Assembly (NCBI RefSeq): GCF_001625365.1
Contig: NZ_LJJF01000002.1
Location: forward strand, 806,001-870,000
DNA from: Streptomyces sp. MJM8645
GTDB lineage: Bacteria; Actinomycetota; Actinomycetes; Streptomycetales; Streptomycetaceae
Reading direction: 5' to 3'
DNA length: 64,000 nucleotides
Shown: one piece after another, positions 54,552-62,377 of the stretch
Layout: every line of letters begins with the position of its first letter
How positions within the stretch are numbered: the stretch's first letter is position 1
The notes under the pieces: model-generated
Seen by the model: the letters and a program-made list of their open reading frames with translations, nothing else
What the model was told of the DNA's origin: nothing
Database searches by the model: none
Program-made: the position numbers and the translations under genes

Positions 54552-55310
54552 TCAGGGGGTGCCGGGCCGGGTGGGCGTCAGGTCCGCGACCAGGAGCGCC
54601 AGGAGGTCCGTCGGCGCCTCGATGAAGCGGTAGTGGCCTCCCTCCAGGAGTTCGAAGGTCGTTTCGCCGCAGGCCGACCAGCCGGTCATCAGTGACGGCT
54701 CGATGCCCGTGTCCTCCGTCCAGCCGATGGCGGTGATCGGGGACGGCAGCCGGACCGGCTCGGCCACGTGGTAGCGCTTGTTCATGTCGACGTCGTTCCG
54801 CAGGACGCCGAGGTAGAGCGCGAGCAGGCTCGGTTCCAGGGTGCCGCCCAGTTCCGCGACGAGCTGGCGCAGTTCGCCGGCCAGCTCGTCGTCGTTCATG
54901 CCGAGGAAGCGGCCGTAGGGGCCGTCCTGCGGCGCGACCTCGGCGGAGACGAACACCCGGGTCGGGGCGGGGCAGCCCCTCTGGACCAGCCGTACGGCGG
55001 TCTCGTACGCCGCCAACGCGGAGCCGCAGTGCCCGAACAGCGCGTAGGGACGGTCCAGGTAGGGGCGCAGCGCCTCGCAGAGGTCGTCGGCCAGCGCCTC
55101 GTAGGTGGTGTGGGCGGGCTCGCGCATCCGGTTCTCCCGGCCGGGCAGTTGCACGGGGCAGACCTCGACGCCGTTGGCCGATGACGGCCACTGGCGGTAC
55201 ATGCTCGCTCCGCAGCCGGAGTAGGGCAGGCAGAACAGCCGTGCCGGTGCCACCGGCGACGGCTCGCGCAGGAACCACTTGTTGCGGGTACGGGCCGGCG
55301 GAGCGTTCAC
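54552..55310 (-). CDS. Type II thioesterase with Cys at the nucleophile position
   Basis: A 252-residue alpha/beta hydrolase of the NRPS/PKS editing thioesterase family: LFCLPYSGCGASMYRQW, VCPVQLPGREN and GGHYRFIEAP (catalytic His) are typical. The nucleophile motif, usually GHSMGA, is GHCGSA, so Cys replaces Ser. Cys thioesterases are known in NRPS systems and can favour transfer to amines or larger acyl groups, but free-standing ones are less common. GTG 55310 has an AAGG site; an in-frame start at 55367 lies inside a transposon terminal repeat. It ends the NRPS operon and would clear mis-primed carrier proteins. Confidence 0.82.
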   Translation of the reverse strand: MNAPPARTRNKWFLREPSPVAPARLFCLPYSGCGASMYRQWPSSANGVEVCPVQLPGRENRMREPAHTTYEALADDLCEALRPYLDRPYALFGHCGSALAAYETAVRLVQRGCPAPTRVFVSAEVAPQDGPYGRFLGMNDDELAGELRQLVAELGGTLEPSLLALYLGVLRNDVDMNKRYHVAEPVRLPSPITAIGWTEDTGIEPSLMTGWSACGETTFELLEGGHYRFIEAPTDLLALLVADLTPTRPGTP

Positions 55311-55353
55311 TGATGACCTTCCGGGTGGGGTTTCTTCTGGGGTGCGGCTGCGG

Positions 55354-55374
55354 GGGTTTGAAGACACGCCCTAG
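55354..55374 (-). repeat. Solo terminal repeat of the MITE family at the P450 stop codon
   Basis: GGGTTTGAAGACACGCC followed by CTAG matches the right end of the MITE at 19245-19414 over 20 of 21 bases. No matching left end is found within 1 kb. CTA (55371-55373) is the complement of the P450 stop TAG, so the insertion was into the CTAG at the end of that gene. Confidence 0.75.
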
Positions 55375-56606
55375 CGGGTCTGCGCGGTGATCGGCAGGTG
55401 GGTGAAGCCCGCGATGATGTTCGAGCGCATGCGTCGCGGCGTCCCGGCGAGTTCGAAGCCGGTGAACCGGCCGAGCAGTTCGGCGAACAGGATCCGCAGG
55501 GCCACCCGGGCGACGGTGTGTCCGATGCAGTAGTGCGCGCCGACGCCGAACGCGATGTGCTTGTTGGGTCGCCGCCGGATGTCGAAGGTGTCCGGGTCGG
55601 CGAACACGGTCTCGTCGCGGTTGGCCGACCCCAGCCACACGACGACCGCGTCCCCCGCGGGGATCGGCACGCCCCGGACCTCGACGTCGCGGGTGGCGTG
55701 GCGCATGAAGTGCTGGGTGGGCGAGGCCCATCGCAGTGCCTCCTCCACGCCGCTGCCGAGCAGCTCCGGGTGTGCCGCCCAGTCGTCCAGGACCGGCGTC
55801 CCGGCCAGTTCGACCATCGCCGCGATCGGTGGCTGGGCGGTGGTGACGGTCGCACCGAGCAGCAGGCTGTAGCAGTTGGACACGATCTCGCCCGGCGACA
55901 GCCGGCGTCCGTCCAGTTCCATCGTGAGCAGCACGCTGATCAGGTCGTCACCCGGTGCGCGGCGACGCGCGGTGACGACGTCCTGGAAGTAGGCGAACAG
56001 TTCGCGGTGGGCGGTCACGAGGGTGGCCTGCGGTCCGGCGGCGAGCTGGAACTCGGGGTCGTCCGCGGCGATGCAGGCGTGGGCGAGCCGGACCAGCCGC
56101 GTCCAGTCCTGTTCCGGCAGCGCCATCATGGTGCCGATCACCGCCATCGGCAGGGTCGCCATGGCGGCGGCGAAGTCGAACGGGCCGCCGTCGGCCAACG
56201 GCCGGAGCAGCTCGACGATGACCCGGCGGATGGCCTCCCGGTCGTTCTCCACCGTCTTGATCGACAGCGCCTGCTGCAGCGGGCCGCGCAGGTGCGCGTG
56301 CCGGGGCGGGTCGGTGACGGCCATCTGCCGACCGCCGGCGGGGTCGCCCTGGCCGAGGAGGTTGAGCAGGGTGCCCTGTTCGGAGGTGAACGTGTCGTGG
56401 TCGCGGAGCACCCGGTTGGCCTCGGCGTAGCCGACGACCGACCAGTAGCCGATGTCGCCGACCGGCTGCCAGCTCACCGGGGCGTGGCGGCGCAGCCGTC
56501 GCCACACCTCGTGCGCCCCGCCCGAGTGGTAGAGGTCGGGGTCGATCAGGTCGACGGGCTGCGGGGCGAGGACCGGGCATCGCGGGGTCGGGGGAACCGC
56601 CGTCAT
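55371..56606 (-). CDS. Cytochrome P450
   Basis: A 411-residue P450. The heme loop is FGVGAHYCIGHTVAR with the Cys ligand, the ExxR motif is EEALRW, and the PRHAHLRGPL helix is standard. In the I-helix the usual AGxDT is LLLGATVTTAQ, with Val in place of the acid, a pattern seen in P450s that oxidise amino acids on carrier proteins. ATG overlaps the A-T gene stop by 4 bp. The A-T didomain, this P450 and the SnoaL-like gene form a typical set for beta-hydroxylating an amino acid before peptide assembly (inference). The stop codon lies in a CTAG shared with a transposon end. Confidence 0.88.
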   Translation of the reverse strand: MTAVPPTPRCPVLAPQPVDLIDPDLYHSGGAHEVWRRLRRHAPVSWQPVGDIGYWSVVGYAEANRVLRDHDTFTSEQGTLLNLLGQGDPAGGRQMAVTDPPRHAHLRGPLQQALSIKTVENDREAIRRVIVELLRPLADGGPFDFAAAMATLPMAVIGTMMALPEQDWTRLVRLAHACIAADDPEFQLAAGPQATLVTAHRELFAYFQDVVTARRRAPGDDLISVLLTMELDGRRLSPGEIVSNCYSLLLGATVTTAQPPIAAMVELAGTPVLDDWAAHPELLGSGVEEALRWASPTQHFMRHATRDVEVRGVPIPAGDAVVVWLGSANRDETVFADPDTFDIRRRPNKHIAFGVGAHYCIGHTVARVALRILFAELLGRFTGFELAGTPRRMRSNIIAGFTHLPITAQTR

Positions 56607-58732
56607 CGGGCCTGCTCCTGCCGTGCACCGTCGGCCAGGGCCGCCGCCGGGCCGTCCGGGACCGCCGTCGGGCCGTCCGGGCTCGCCACCGGGCTGTCCG
56701 GGCTCGCCGCCGGGCCGTCCGGGCCCGCCGTCCGCATCCGGGCGGTGAGGGCCGTCGCCAGCTCGGCGACGGTCGGCGACAGGTACAGGATCTGCGCGGG
56801 GAGGTCCACGTCGAACTCGCGCTGGGTGGCGACCAGGAGGTCGGTGGCCAGCAGGGAGTGTCCGCCGAGGTCGAAGAAGTCGTCGTCGACGCCGACCGGT
56901 TCGATGCCGAGGATGTCGCCCCACAACTCGGTCAGCCGCGTCTGCACCTCGGTGACGGGCGGGACGTACTCGTTGGCCACGTTGCGCGGTACCCGGGTGG
57001 CGGTGGGCAGGGCGCGGCGGTCGATCTTGCCGTTGCGGTTCACCGGCAGTTCGGGGCGGACGAGGATCGCCCAGGGGATCAGGTAGCCCGGCAACCTGTC
57101 CCGCAGTTCGTGGCGCAGCCGCCGACCGAGGTCGGCGTTGCCCGCCGGATCGGGCTGCGCGGGCACGACGTAGGCCAGCAGCCGGGTGCCGCCCGCCGGA
57201 TCGGCCTGCGGCAGCACGACCGCGTGCCGCACCTCGGCGAGCCGTTCCAGCTCGACCTCGACGGCGCGCGGTTCGGCGCGGTAGCCCTGGACCTTGACCT
57301 GGTCGTCCGCGCGACCGACGAACTCCAGCGTGCCGTCGGGCAGCCATCGCACGAGGTCGCCGGTCCGGTACATCCGGGCCCCCGGCTCGGTCCCGAACGG
57401 GTCGGGCAGGAACCGTTCGGCGGTTGCGGCCGGGCGGCCCAGGTAGCCGCGGGCCAGGCCCGCCCCGGCCACGTACAGTTCGCCGCACTCGCCGGCGGGC
57501 ACCGGCCTGAGGTCGCCGTCGAGCACGGCGACCCTGGTGCCGCTGATCGGGCGGCCGATCGGCACGCTGCGCAGCTCCGGGAGGGTGCTGCTGGTCCAGC
57601 AGGTCGTGTACGTGGTGTTCTCGGTCGGCCCGTAGCCGTTGGTGAAGAGCAGCTCCGGGTAGCGGGCCAGCAGGTGCTGGACGTGGCCCGGCGAGGCCAC
57701 GTCGCCCCCGGTGAGGACGTGCCGCACGTCGGCGAACGCCTCCAGGTGGGAGCTCACCATCTGGTGGAAGAGCCCGGTGGTCAGCAGCAGCACCGTCACA
57801 CGCTCGGCGCGGACGACGCGCGCCACGTGCTCCAGCGTGAGGGCGACCGGGGGGAAGAGGACCAGCCGGCAGCCGTTGACGAGGGGGGCCCAGATCTCGA
57901 ACGTGGACGCGTCGAACGCGACCGGCGCGAGGTGGAAGAAGACGTCCTCGGCGCGGACGTCCACCCAGTCCGCGCCCCGGACGAGCCGGTCGATCGCCCG
58001 GTGGGGCACGCCGACGCCCTTGGGCTCGCCGGTGGAGCCCGAGGTGTAGCTGACGTAGGCGAGCCGGTCCGGGTCGCCGGGGCGGGCCGCAGCCGCCGGC
58101 CCGGTGGCCGGCTCCTGCGCCGGGCCGCCTTCCGTCACCGTGACCGTCACCGTGACGACGGTGTCGGGCAGCTGCTCCCCCAAGGCCTCTCCGACGATCA
58201 CCATGTCCGCGCCGGCGTCCTTGAGCAGCAGCGCGTGGCGGCTGGCCGGGTCGTCCGGTTCGAGTCCGAGGTACGCCCCGCCCGCGATGAGGACAGCGAG
58301 CAGGGCCACGATCAGCTCCGGCGACCGCGGCACCAGCACGCCCACGACGTCCTCCTGCCTCAGTCCGGCCGCTCGCAGCCGCCCGGCGAGCCGGTTGGCG
58401 CGGTCGTTGAGCTGCCGGTAGGTCAGGGTCCGCCCGTCGCAGGTGACGGCGGGCGCGTGCGGGGCCCGCTCCGCCTGTTCGGCGACCAGCTCGTGGATGG
58501 CCCGTGCGTCGAACGGTGGCCGTCCGCTGCCGACGAACGCCGGGATGTCGGAGGTGAGGACCGTCTTGGTCAACTGCTTCCCGCTTTCCTGTACTGAAGT
58601 GTCCCCGTCGGGGTTGAACGCGCGACCGCGTGGGCCGTCGCCGTGGCCATCGCCGTCGCGGTAACCGTCGCGGTGGCTGACGCGGTGGCCGACGCGCAGC
58701 ACGTGGTGCGCGGTGTCACCGGGTGCGTCCAC
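56603..58732 (-). CDS. NRPS A-T didomain
   Basis: A 709-residue protein. The adenylation domain has YTSGSTGEPKGVG, FDASTFEIW, NGYGPTENTT, YRTGDLVRW and NRNGKIDRRALP; the carrier site is DLGGHSLLAT. Specificity residues read by eye are Asp, Ala, Phe, Leu, Leu, Gly, Gly, Thr, Tyr plus the A10 Lys, resembling codes for Val or similar aliphatic residues (tentative). The true start is uncertain: the first 50 residues are low-complexity (HRDGYRDGDGHGDGPRGR) and TTG 58573 before the normal domain edge is possible. A VTVTVTVTE insertion and a C-terminal 21-bp repeat in the Pro/Asp linker are odd. It supplies an activated amino acid to the P450. Confidence 0.88.
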   Translation of the reverse strand: MDAPGDTAHHVLRVGHRVSHRDGYRDGDGHGDGPRGRAFNPDGDTSVQESGKQLTKTVLTSDIPAFVGSGRPPFDARAIHELVAEQAERAPHAPAVTCDGRTLTYRQLNDRANRLAGRLRAAGLRQEDVVGVLVPRSPELIVALLAVLIAGGAYLGLEPDDPASRHALLLKDAGADMVIVGEALGEQLPDTVVTVTVTVTEGGPAQEPATGPAAAARPGDPDRLAYVSYTSGSTGEPKGVGVPHRAIDRLVRGADWVDVRAEDVFFHLAPVAFDASTFEIWAPLVNGCRLVLFPPVALTLEHVARVVRAERVTVLLLTTGLFHQMVSSHLEAFADVRHVLTGGDVASPGHVQHLLARYPELLFTNGYGPTENTTYTTCWTSSTLPELRSVPIGRPISGTRVAVLDGDLRPVPAGECGELYVAGAGLARGYLGRPAATAERFLPDPFGTEPGARMYRTGDLVRWLPDGTLEFVGRADDQVKVQGYRAEPRAVEVELERLAEVRHAVVLPQADPAGGTRLLAYVVPAQPDPAGNADLGRRLRHELRDRLPGYLIPWAILVRPELPVNRNGKIDRRALPTATRVPRNVANEYVPPVTEVQTRLTELWGDILGIEPVGVDDDFFDLGGHSLLATDLLVATQREFDVDLPAQILYLSPTVAELATALTARMRTAGPDGPAASPDSPVASPDGPTAVPDGPAAALADGARQEQAR

Positions 58733-58736
58733 CGCC

Positions 58737-59189
58737 TCAGACCGCCGGCACGTGGAAGAAGGTGTCGCGCGCGGCGATGCGGCCCTGCGGCGTCATCCGG
58801 AAGAAGTCCGCGAACCGCAGCTCGACCTCACCGCCGTCGTGCAGCACGCCGCGGAACAGGCCGTGCACGGCCACCTCGTCGTCGGTCGTGACCACGGTGG
58901 CCAGGGTGTGCACACCGGCGCGGATCACCCGCTGGTCGCGGTAGAAGCGTTCCAGTTCGGCGTGCCCGACCATGGGTTGGTAGCCGGGGCGGTGGTAGCG
59001 GGCGTCCGGGGTGAACAGGGCGACCAGCGCGGGCACGTCCCCGGCGTCGACGAGCTGGTAGTACCGGCGGACCTGGGACACTCCCAGCGCCGGGGCCGTC
59101 AGGGTTTCCGGGGCCATCGGGGTCTCCGGTGTCGCGGGTGTTGCCGGTGGTGCCGGCGTTTCGTCGGGATGGGAGAGGGTGTGGACCAT
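58737..59189 (-). CDS. SnoaL-like (NTF2 fold) protein
   Basis: A 150-residue protein. After a 38-residue Pro/Thr/Glu-rich N-terminus, the NTF2 fold shows VRRYYQLVDAGDVPALVALF then TPDARYHRPGYQPMVGHAEL, and a final beta-sheet ending ARDTFFHVP. SnoaL-like proteins act as polyketide cyclases, hydroxylases or small isomerases. Its place between two NRPS genes and near a P450 suggests tailoring of the activated amino acid or the peptide. Active-site residues (His, Asp) cannot be confidently assigned. ATG 59189 follows AGGAAG. Confidence 0.75.
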   Translation of the reverse strand: MVHTLSHPDETPAPPATPATPETPMAPETLTAPALGVSQVRRYYQLVDAGDVPALVALFTPDARYHRPGYQPMVGHAELERFYRDQRVIRAGVHTLATVVTTDDEVAVHGLFRGVLHDGGEVELRFADFFRMTPQGRIAARDTFFHVPAV

Positions 59190-59230
59190 GCCGAGGTGCT
59201 TCCTGTGATCGCTTGACCGCTTGATCGCGG

Positions 59231-62200
59231 TCAGAGTCGTGTACGTGGTGAGAGGGCCGGTACGGCCGCGGCGTCCGGGGCGTCCTTGAGCGCTTCGACC
59301 AGGCGCGCCGGCGTGGGTGCCTGGAACAGGGCGCCGAGGGTGAGTTCACGGCCGAACCTCACCCGCACCCGGTTGACCAGCCGGGTCGCGAGCAGGGAGT
59401 TGCCGCCCAGCGCGAAGAAGCCGTCGTCGACGCCCACCGCGGGCCGGCCGAGCACCTCGGCGAACAGCGCGCACATCGTCTGCTCCGCCGGGGTTCGCGG
59501 CCCGGGCCCGGACGGTGCCGGTGCGAGCTCCGGGACGGGCAGCGCGGCCCGGTCGATCTTGCCCCTGGGCGTCAGGGGGAAGGCGTCGAGCGTGACGATC
59601 GCCGAGGGCACCATGTAGTCCGGCAGCGCCGCGCCGGCGTGCTCCCGCACTGCCGCCGGGTCGAGCCCCGAGTCCCCGGCCGGGACGACGTAGCCGATCA
59701 GACGCCGGCCGGGCGAGGTGCCCGTACCGGCGACCACGGTCGCCTGGGCGACGTCGGGGTGCCCGGCCAGCACCGCCTCGATCTCGCCCAGCTCGATGCG
59801 GAAGCCGTGGAGCTTGACCTGCTCGTCCGCGCGGCCGAGGAACTCGAGTTCCCCCTCGGCGTTCCAGCGGACCACGTCGCCCGTGCGGTACATCCGCTCG
59901 CCCGGTTCGCCGAACGGGCACGGCAGGAACTGGCCGGCCGTGCGGCGGGGGTCGTTCAGGTATCCGCGCGCCACGCCCGCACCGGCGACGTACAGCACGC
60001 CGGCCACCCCGGGCGGCACCGGCGACAGCGCCTCGTCCAGGACGTACACCCGCCTGTTGTCGACCGGTCGGCCGAGCGGGACGACGTCGGGCACGGGCTC
60101 GCCGGGGCGCAGCACCCTGCGCGTGGTGAACGTGGTGGCCTCGGTCGGGCCGTACCCGGCGACCACCACGGAGTCCGGGCACCGCGCCAGGACGCGCCGG
60201 ACGGCATCGGCCGGCACGATGTCACCGCCGGTCCACACCTGGCCGACCCCGGCCAGCGTGCCGGGCGACTCCTCGGCGAACACCCGGAACAGCCCGGCCG
60301 TCAGCCACAGCGCACCGACCCGGTGATCGACGATGAGCCGGTGGAGGTCCGCGAGCGCCAGCTCACCGGGCGGGGCCACGACGACCCGGCCCCCGTTGAG
60401 CAGCGGCACCCACCACTCGTAGGTCGAGGCGTCGAAGGCGTGCGGGGAGTGTGCGAGGACCCGCGGCCCGTCCTCTTCGCGCCAATAGCGTTGCGCGGTC
60501 AGGCTGATGACGTTGCGGTGGGTCAGGGCCACGCCCTTCGGCGTGCCCGTGGACCCGGAGGTGTACAGGACGCACGCCAGGTGGTCCGGGCGCAGCGGCA
60601 CGACGGGGTCGGTGGCCGGCTCGTCGGCGAGGCCGGGGTCGGCGTCGACGACCACAACCGGTGTGCCGTGGGACGGCGCGTCGTCCCGGGTGGCCCGGTG
60701 GGTGAGCAGCACCGCCGCACCGGTGTCGTCCAGGACGCGGCGCAGGCGGGCCGTCGGGGCCCGGGTGTCCAACGGCACGTAGGCGCCGCCGGCCTTGCTG
60801 ATCGCCAGGACCGACACCACCACGTCGACGGAGCGTTCCATGAGCACGGCCACCGTGCTGTCGCAGCGGACGCCCAGGGCGATGAGCCGGTGGGCCAGCC
60901 GGTTGGCCCGGTCGTTCAACTCCGCGTAGGACAGGGTGGTTTCCCCGCACACCACGGCGGTCGCGTCGGGCGTGCGCGCGACCTCGGCCGCGAAGGCCAG
61001 CGGCACCGTCGGCTGCGGCAGCGGCTGCGTGGTGCGGTTGACGGCCACGATCATCCGCTGCCGTTCCTCGGGGGTGAGGAGGTCGGGCCGGCCGATCGGC
61101 CGGTCCGGGTCGGCGGCCACCGCGTCCAGGAACCGGAGGAAACGCTGCTGGTGGGCGGTGAGTTCGGCCTCGGAGTAGAGCGCGGGGTTCGCGTCGACGT
61201 CGAGCCGGGGCTCGGTGCCGTCGGAGCGGTCGTAGACGGAGAACGAGAGGTCCTCGACCGGCCCGTTGGACAGGTTGTGCACGGTGGCCCGGACGCCCGC
61301 GAAGTCCAGGTGGTAGTAGAAGGACATGATGTTGGCGATGGGCCCGAACAGGACCCGCTCCGACCTGGCCGGATCCAGCTCCCTGCGCAGGTCCTCGCTG
61401 CGGTGGCGCTGGTGGCCGCGCAGGGCGGCGACCTCCTCGGCCACCTGTCGCGCGAGTGCGGACAGGCCCTGTTCCGGGTGCACGCGCAGCCGCAGCGGCA
61501 CCACGTTCGCCACCATGCCGGGGACGGCCGGCCCGGAGGAGCCGGTGCGCCCGGTCACCGGCATGCTGAGCACGATGTCCCGTTCGCCGCTGAGGCGGTG
61601 GAGGTACGCGGCGACCGTTGCGGTGAAGGCGCTGGGCCAGCTCGCCCCGGCGGGTCGCGCGGCCCGCCGCAGCGCGGCCACGGTGGGCGCGTCGAGGGCG
61701 CTGGTACGGCGCAGGAAGCCGTCCGAGGCGGCCGCCGAGCGGCTGGCCAGGCTGACGGGATCCGGCCGGCCGGCCAGCCGGTCCGCCCAGAACTCCCGGT
61801 CCTGTTCGGGCTGTTCCGACGCGTGGTAGGCGGCGTCGTACGCCAGCAGGAGGCTCAGCGGCCCGAACGCCGGCCCTGCCCCGTCCCTGCCCTCGACCAG
61901 CCTGGTGTAGGTCTTGGCGACGCGGCGCGCGATGAGCGACATGCTGAAACCGTCGACCACGATGTGGTGGACGCGCTGGTACCAGAGGAAGCGGTCCGGC
62001 GCGACGGCGAACAGGGCCTGGCGGAACAACCGGTCCCGGGTGAGCCCGAGCGGTGTGGACAGGTCGGCGCGCATCCAGCGCTCGGCCGCCCCCAGCGGAT
62101 CCGGTGCCGAGGTGAGGTCGACGTGGTCCATCGACCAGTCGGGCGCCGGGGTGACGACCTGCCGGGGGCCCTCGGCACCGTCGGTGAGGCGAACGCGCAG

Positions 62201-62377
62201 GGACTCGGTCTCGTCCACCACGCGCCGCACGGCCGTCTCGAACAGCTCCGGGTCGATCGGCCCGGGGATGTCCACGTACTCGCCGGTGTTGTAGGCGGGA
62301 CTGCCGGGGCGCAGGTGGTGGGCGAACCAGATGCCGGACTGCGCCGACGACAACGGCAGCTCGTGTCCGTCGCTCAT
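59231..62377 (-). CDS. NRPS module C-A-T
   Basis: A 1048-residue protein. The condensation domain (1-430) has PLSSAQSGIWFAHHL and HHIVVDGFS with the active HHxxxDG. The adenylation domain (about 450-960) has YTSGSTGTPKGVA, FDASTYEWW, AGYGPTEATTFT and YRTGDVVRW. Specificity residues by eye: Asp, Ala, Tyr, Trp, Trp, Gly, Gly, Thr, Phe, Lys, close to Val-type codes. The carrier site is ALGGNSLLATRL. ATG 62377 overlaps the next module's stop by 4 bp. It receives the unit from another carrier and extends it by one residue. Confidence 0.9.
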   Translation of the reverse strand: MSDGHELPLSSAQSGIWFAHHLRPGSPAYNTGEYVDIPGPIDPELFETAVRRVVDETESLRVRLTDGAEGPRQVVTPAPDWSMDHVDLTSAPDPLGAAERWMRADLSTPLGLTRDRLFRQALFAVAPDRFLWYQRVHHIVVDGFSMSLIARRVAKTYTRLVEGRDGAGPAFGPLSLLLAYDAAYHASEQPEQDREFWADRLAGRPDPVSLASRSAAASDGFLRRTSALDAPTVAALRRAARPAGASWPSAFTATVAAYLHRLSGERDIVLSMPVTGRTGSSGPAVPGMVANVVPLRLRVHPEQGLSALARQVAEEVAALRGHQRHRSEDLRRELDPARSERVLFGPIANIMSFYYHLDFAGVRATVHNLSNGPVEDLSFSVYDRSDGTEPRLDVDANPALYSEAELTAHQQRFLRFLDAVAADPDRPIGRPDLLTPEERQRMIVAVNRTTQPLPQPTVPLAFAAEVARTPDATAVVCGETTLSYAELNDRANRLAHRLIALGVRCDSTVAVLMERSVDVVVSVLAISKAGGAYVPLDTRAPTARLRRVLDDTGAAVLLTHRATRDDAPSHGTPVVVVDADPGLADEPATDPVVPLRPDHLACVLYTSGSTGTPKGVALTHRNVISLTAQRYWREEDGPRVLAHSPHAFDASTYEWWVPLLNGGRVVVAPPGELALADLHRLIVDHRVGALWLTAGLFRVFAEESPGTLAGVGQVWTGGDIVPADAVRRVLARCPDSVVVAGYGPTEATTFTTRRVLRPGEPVPDVVPLGRPVDNRRVYVLDEALSPVPPGVAGVLYVAGAGVARGYLNDPRRTAGQFLPCPFGEPGERMYRTGDVVRWNAEGELEFLGRADEQVKLHGFRIELGEIEAVLAGHPDVAQATVVAGTGTSPGRRLIGYVVPAGDSGLDPAAVREHAGAALPDYMVPSAIVTLDAFPLTPRGKIDRAALPVPELAPAPSGPGPRTPAEQTMCALFAEVLGRPAVGVDDGFFALGGNSLLATRLVNRVRVRFGRELTLGALFQAPTPARLVEALKDAPDAAAVPALSPRTRL

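Noticed and set aside
55311..55367. Extended start of the thioesterase at GTG 55367
   Set aside because: This start lies inside the transposon terminal repeat and lacks a ribosome binding site; GTG 55310 has AAGG at the right distance and fits the family N-terminus.
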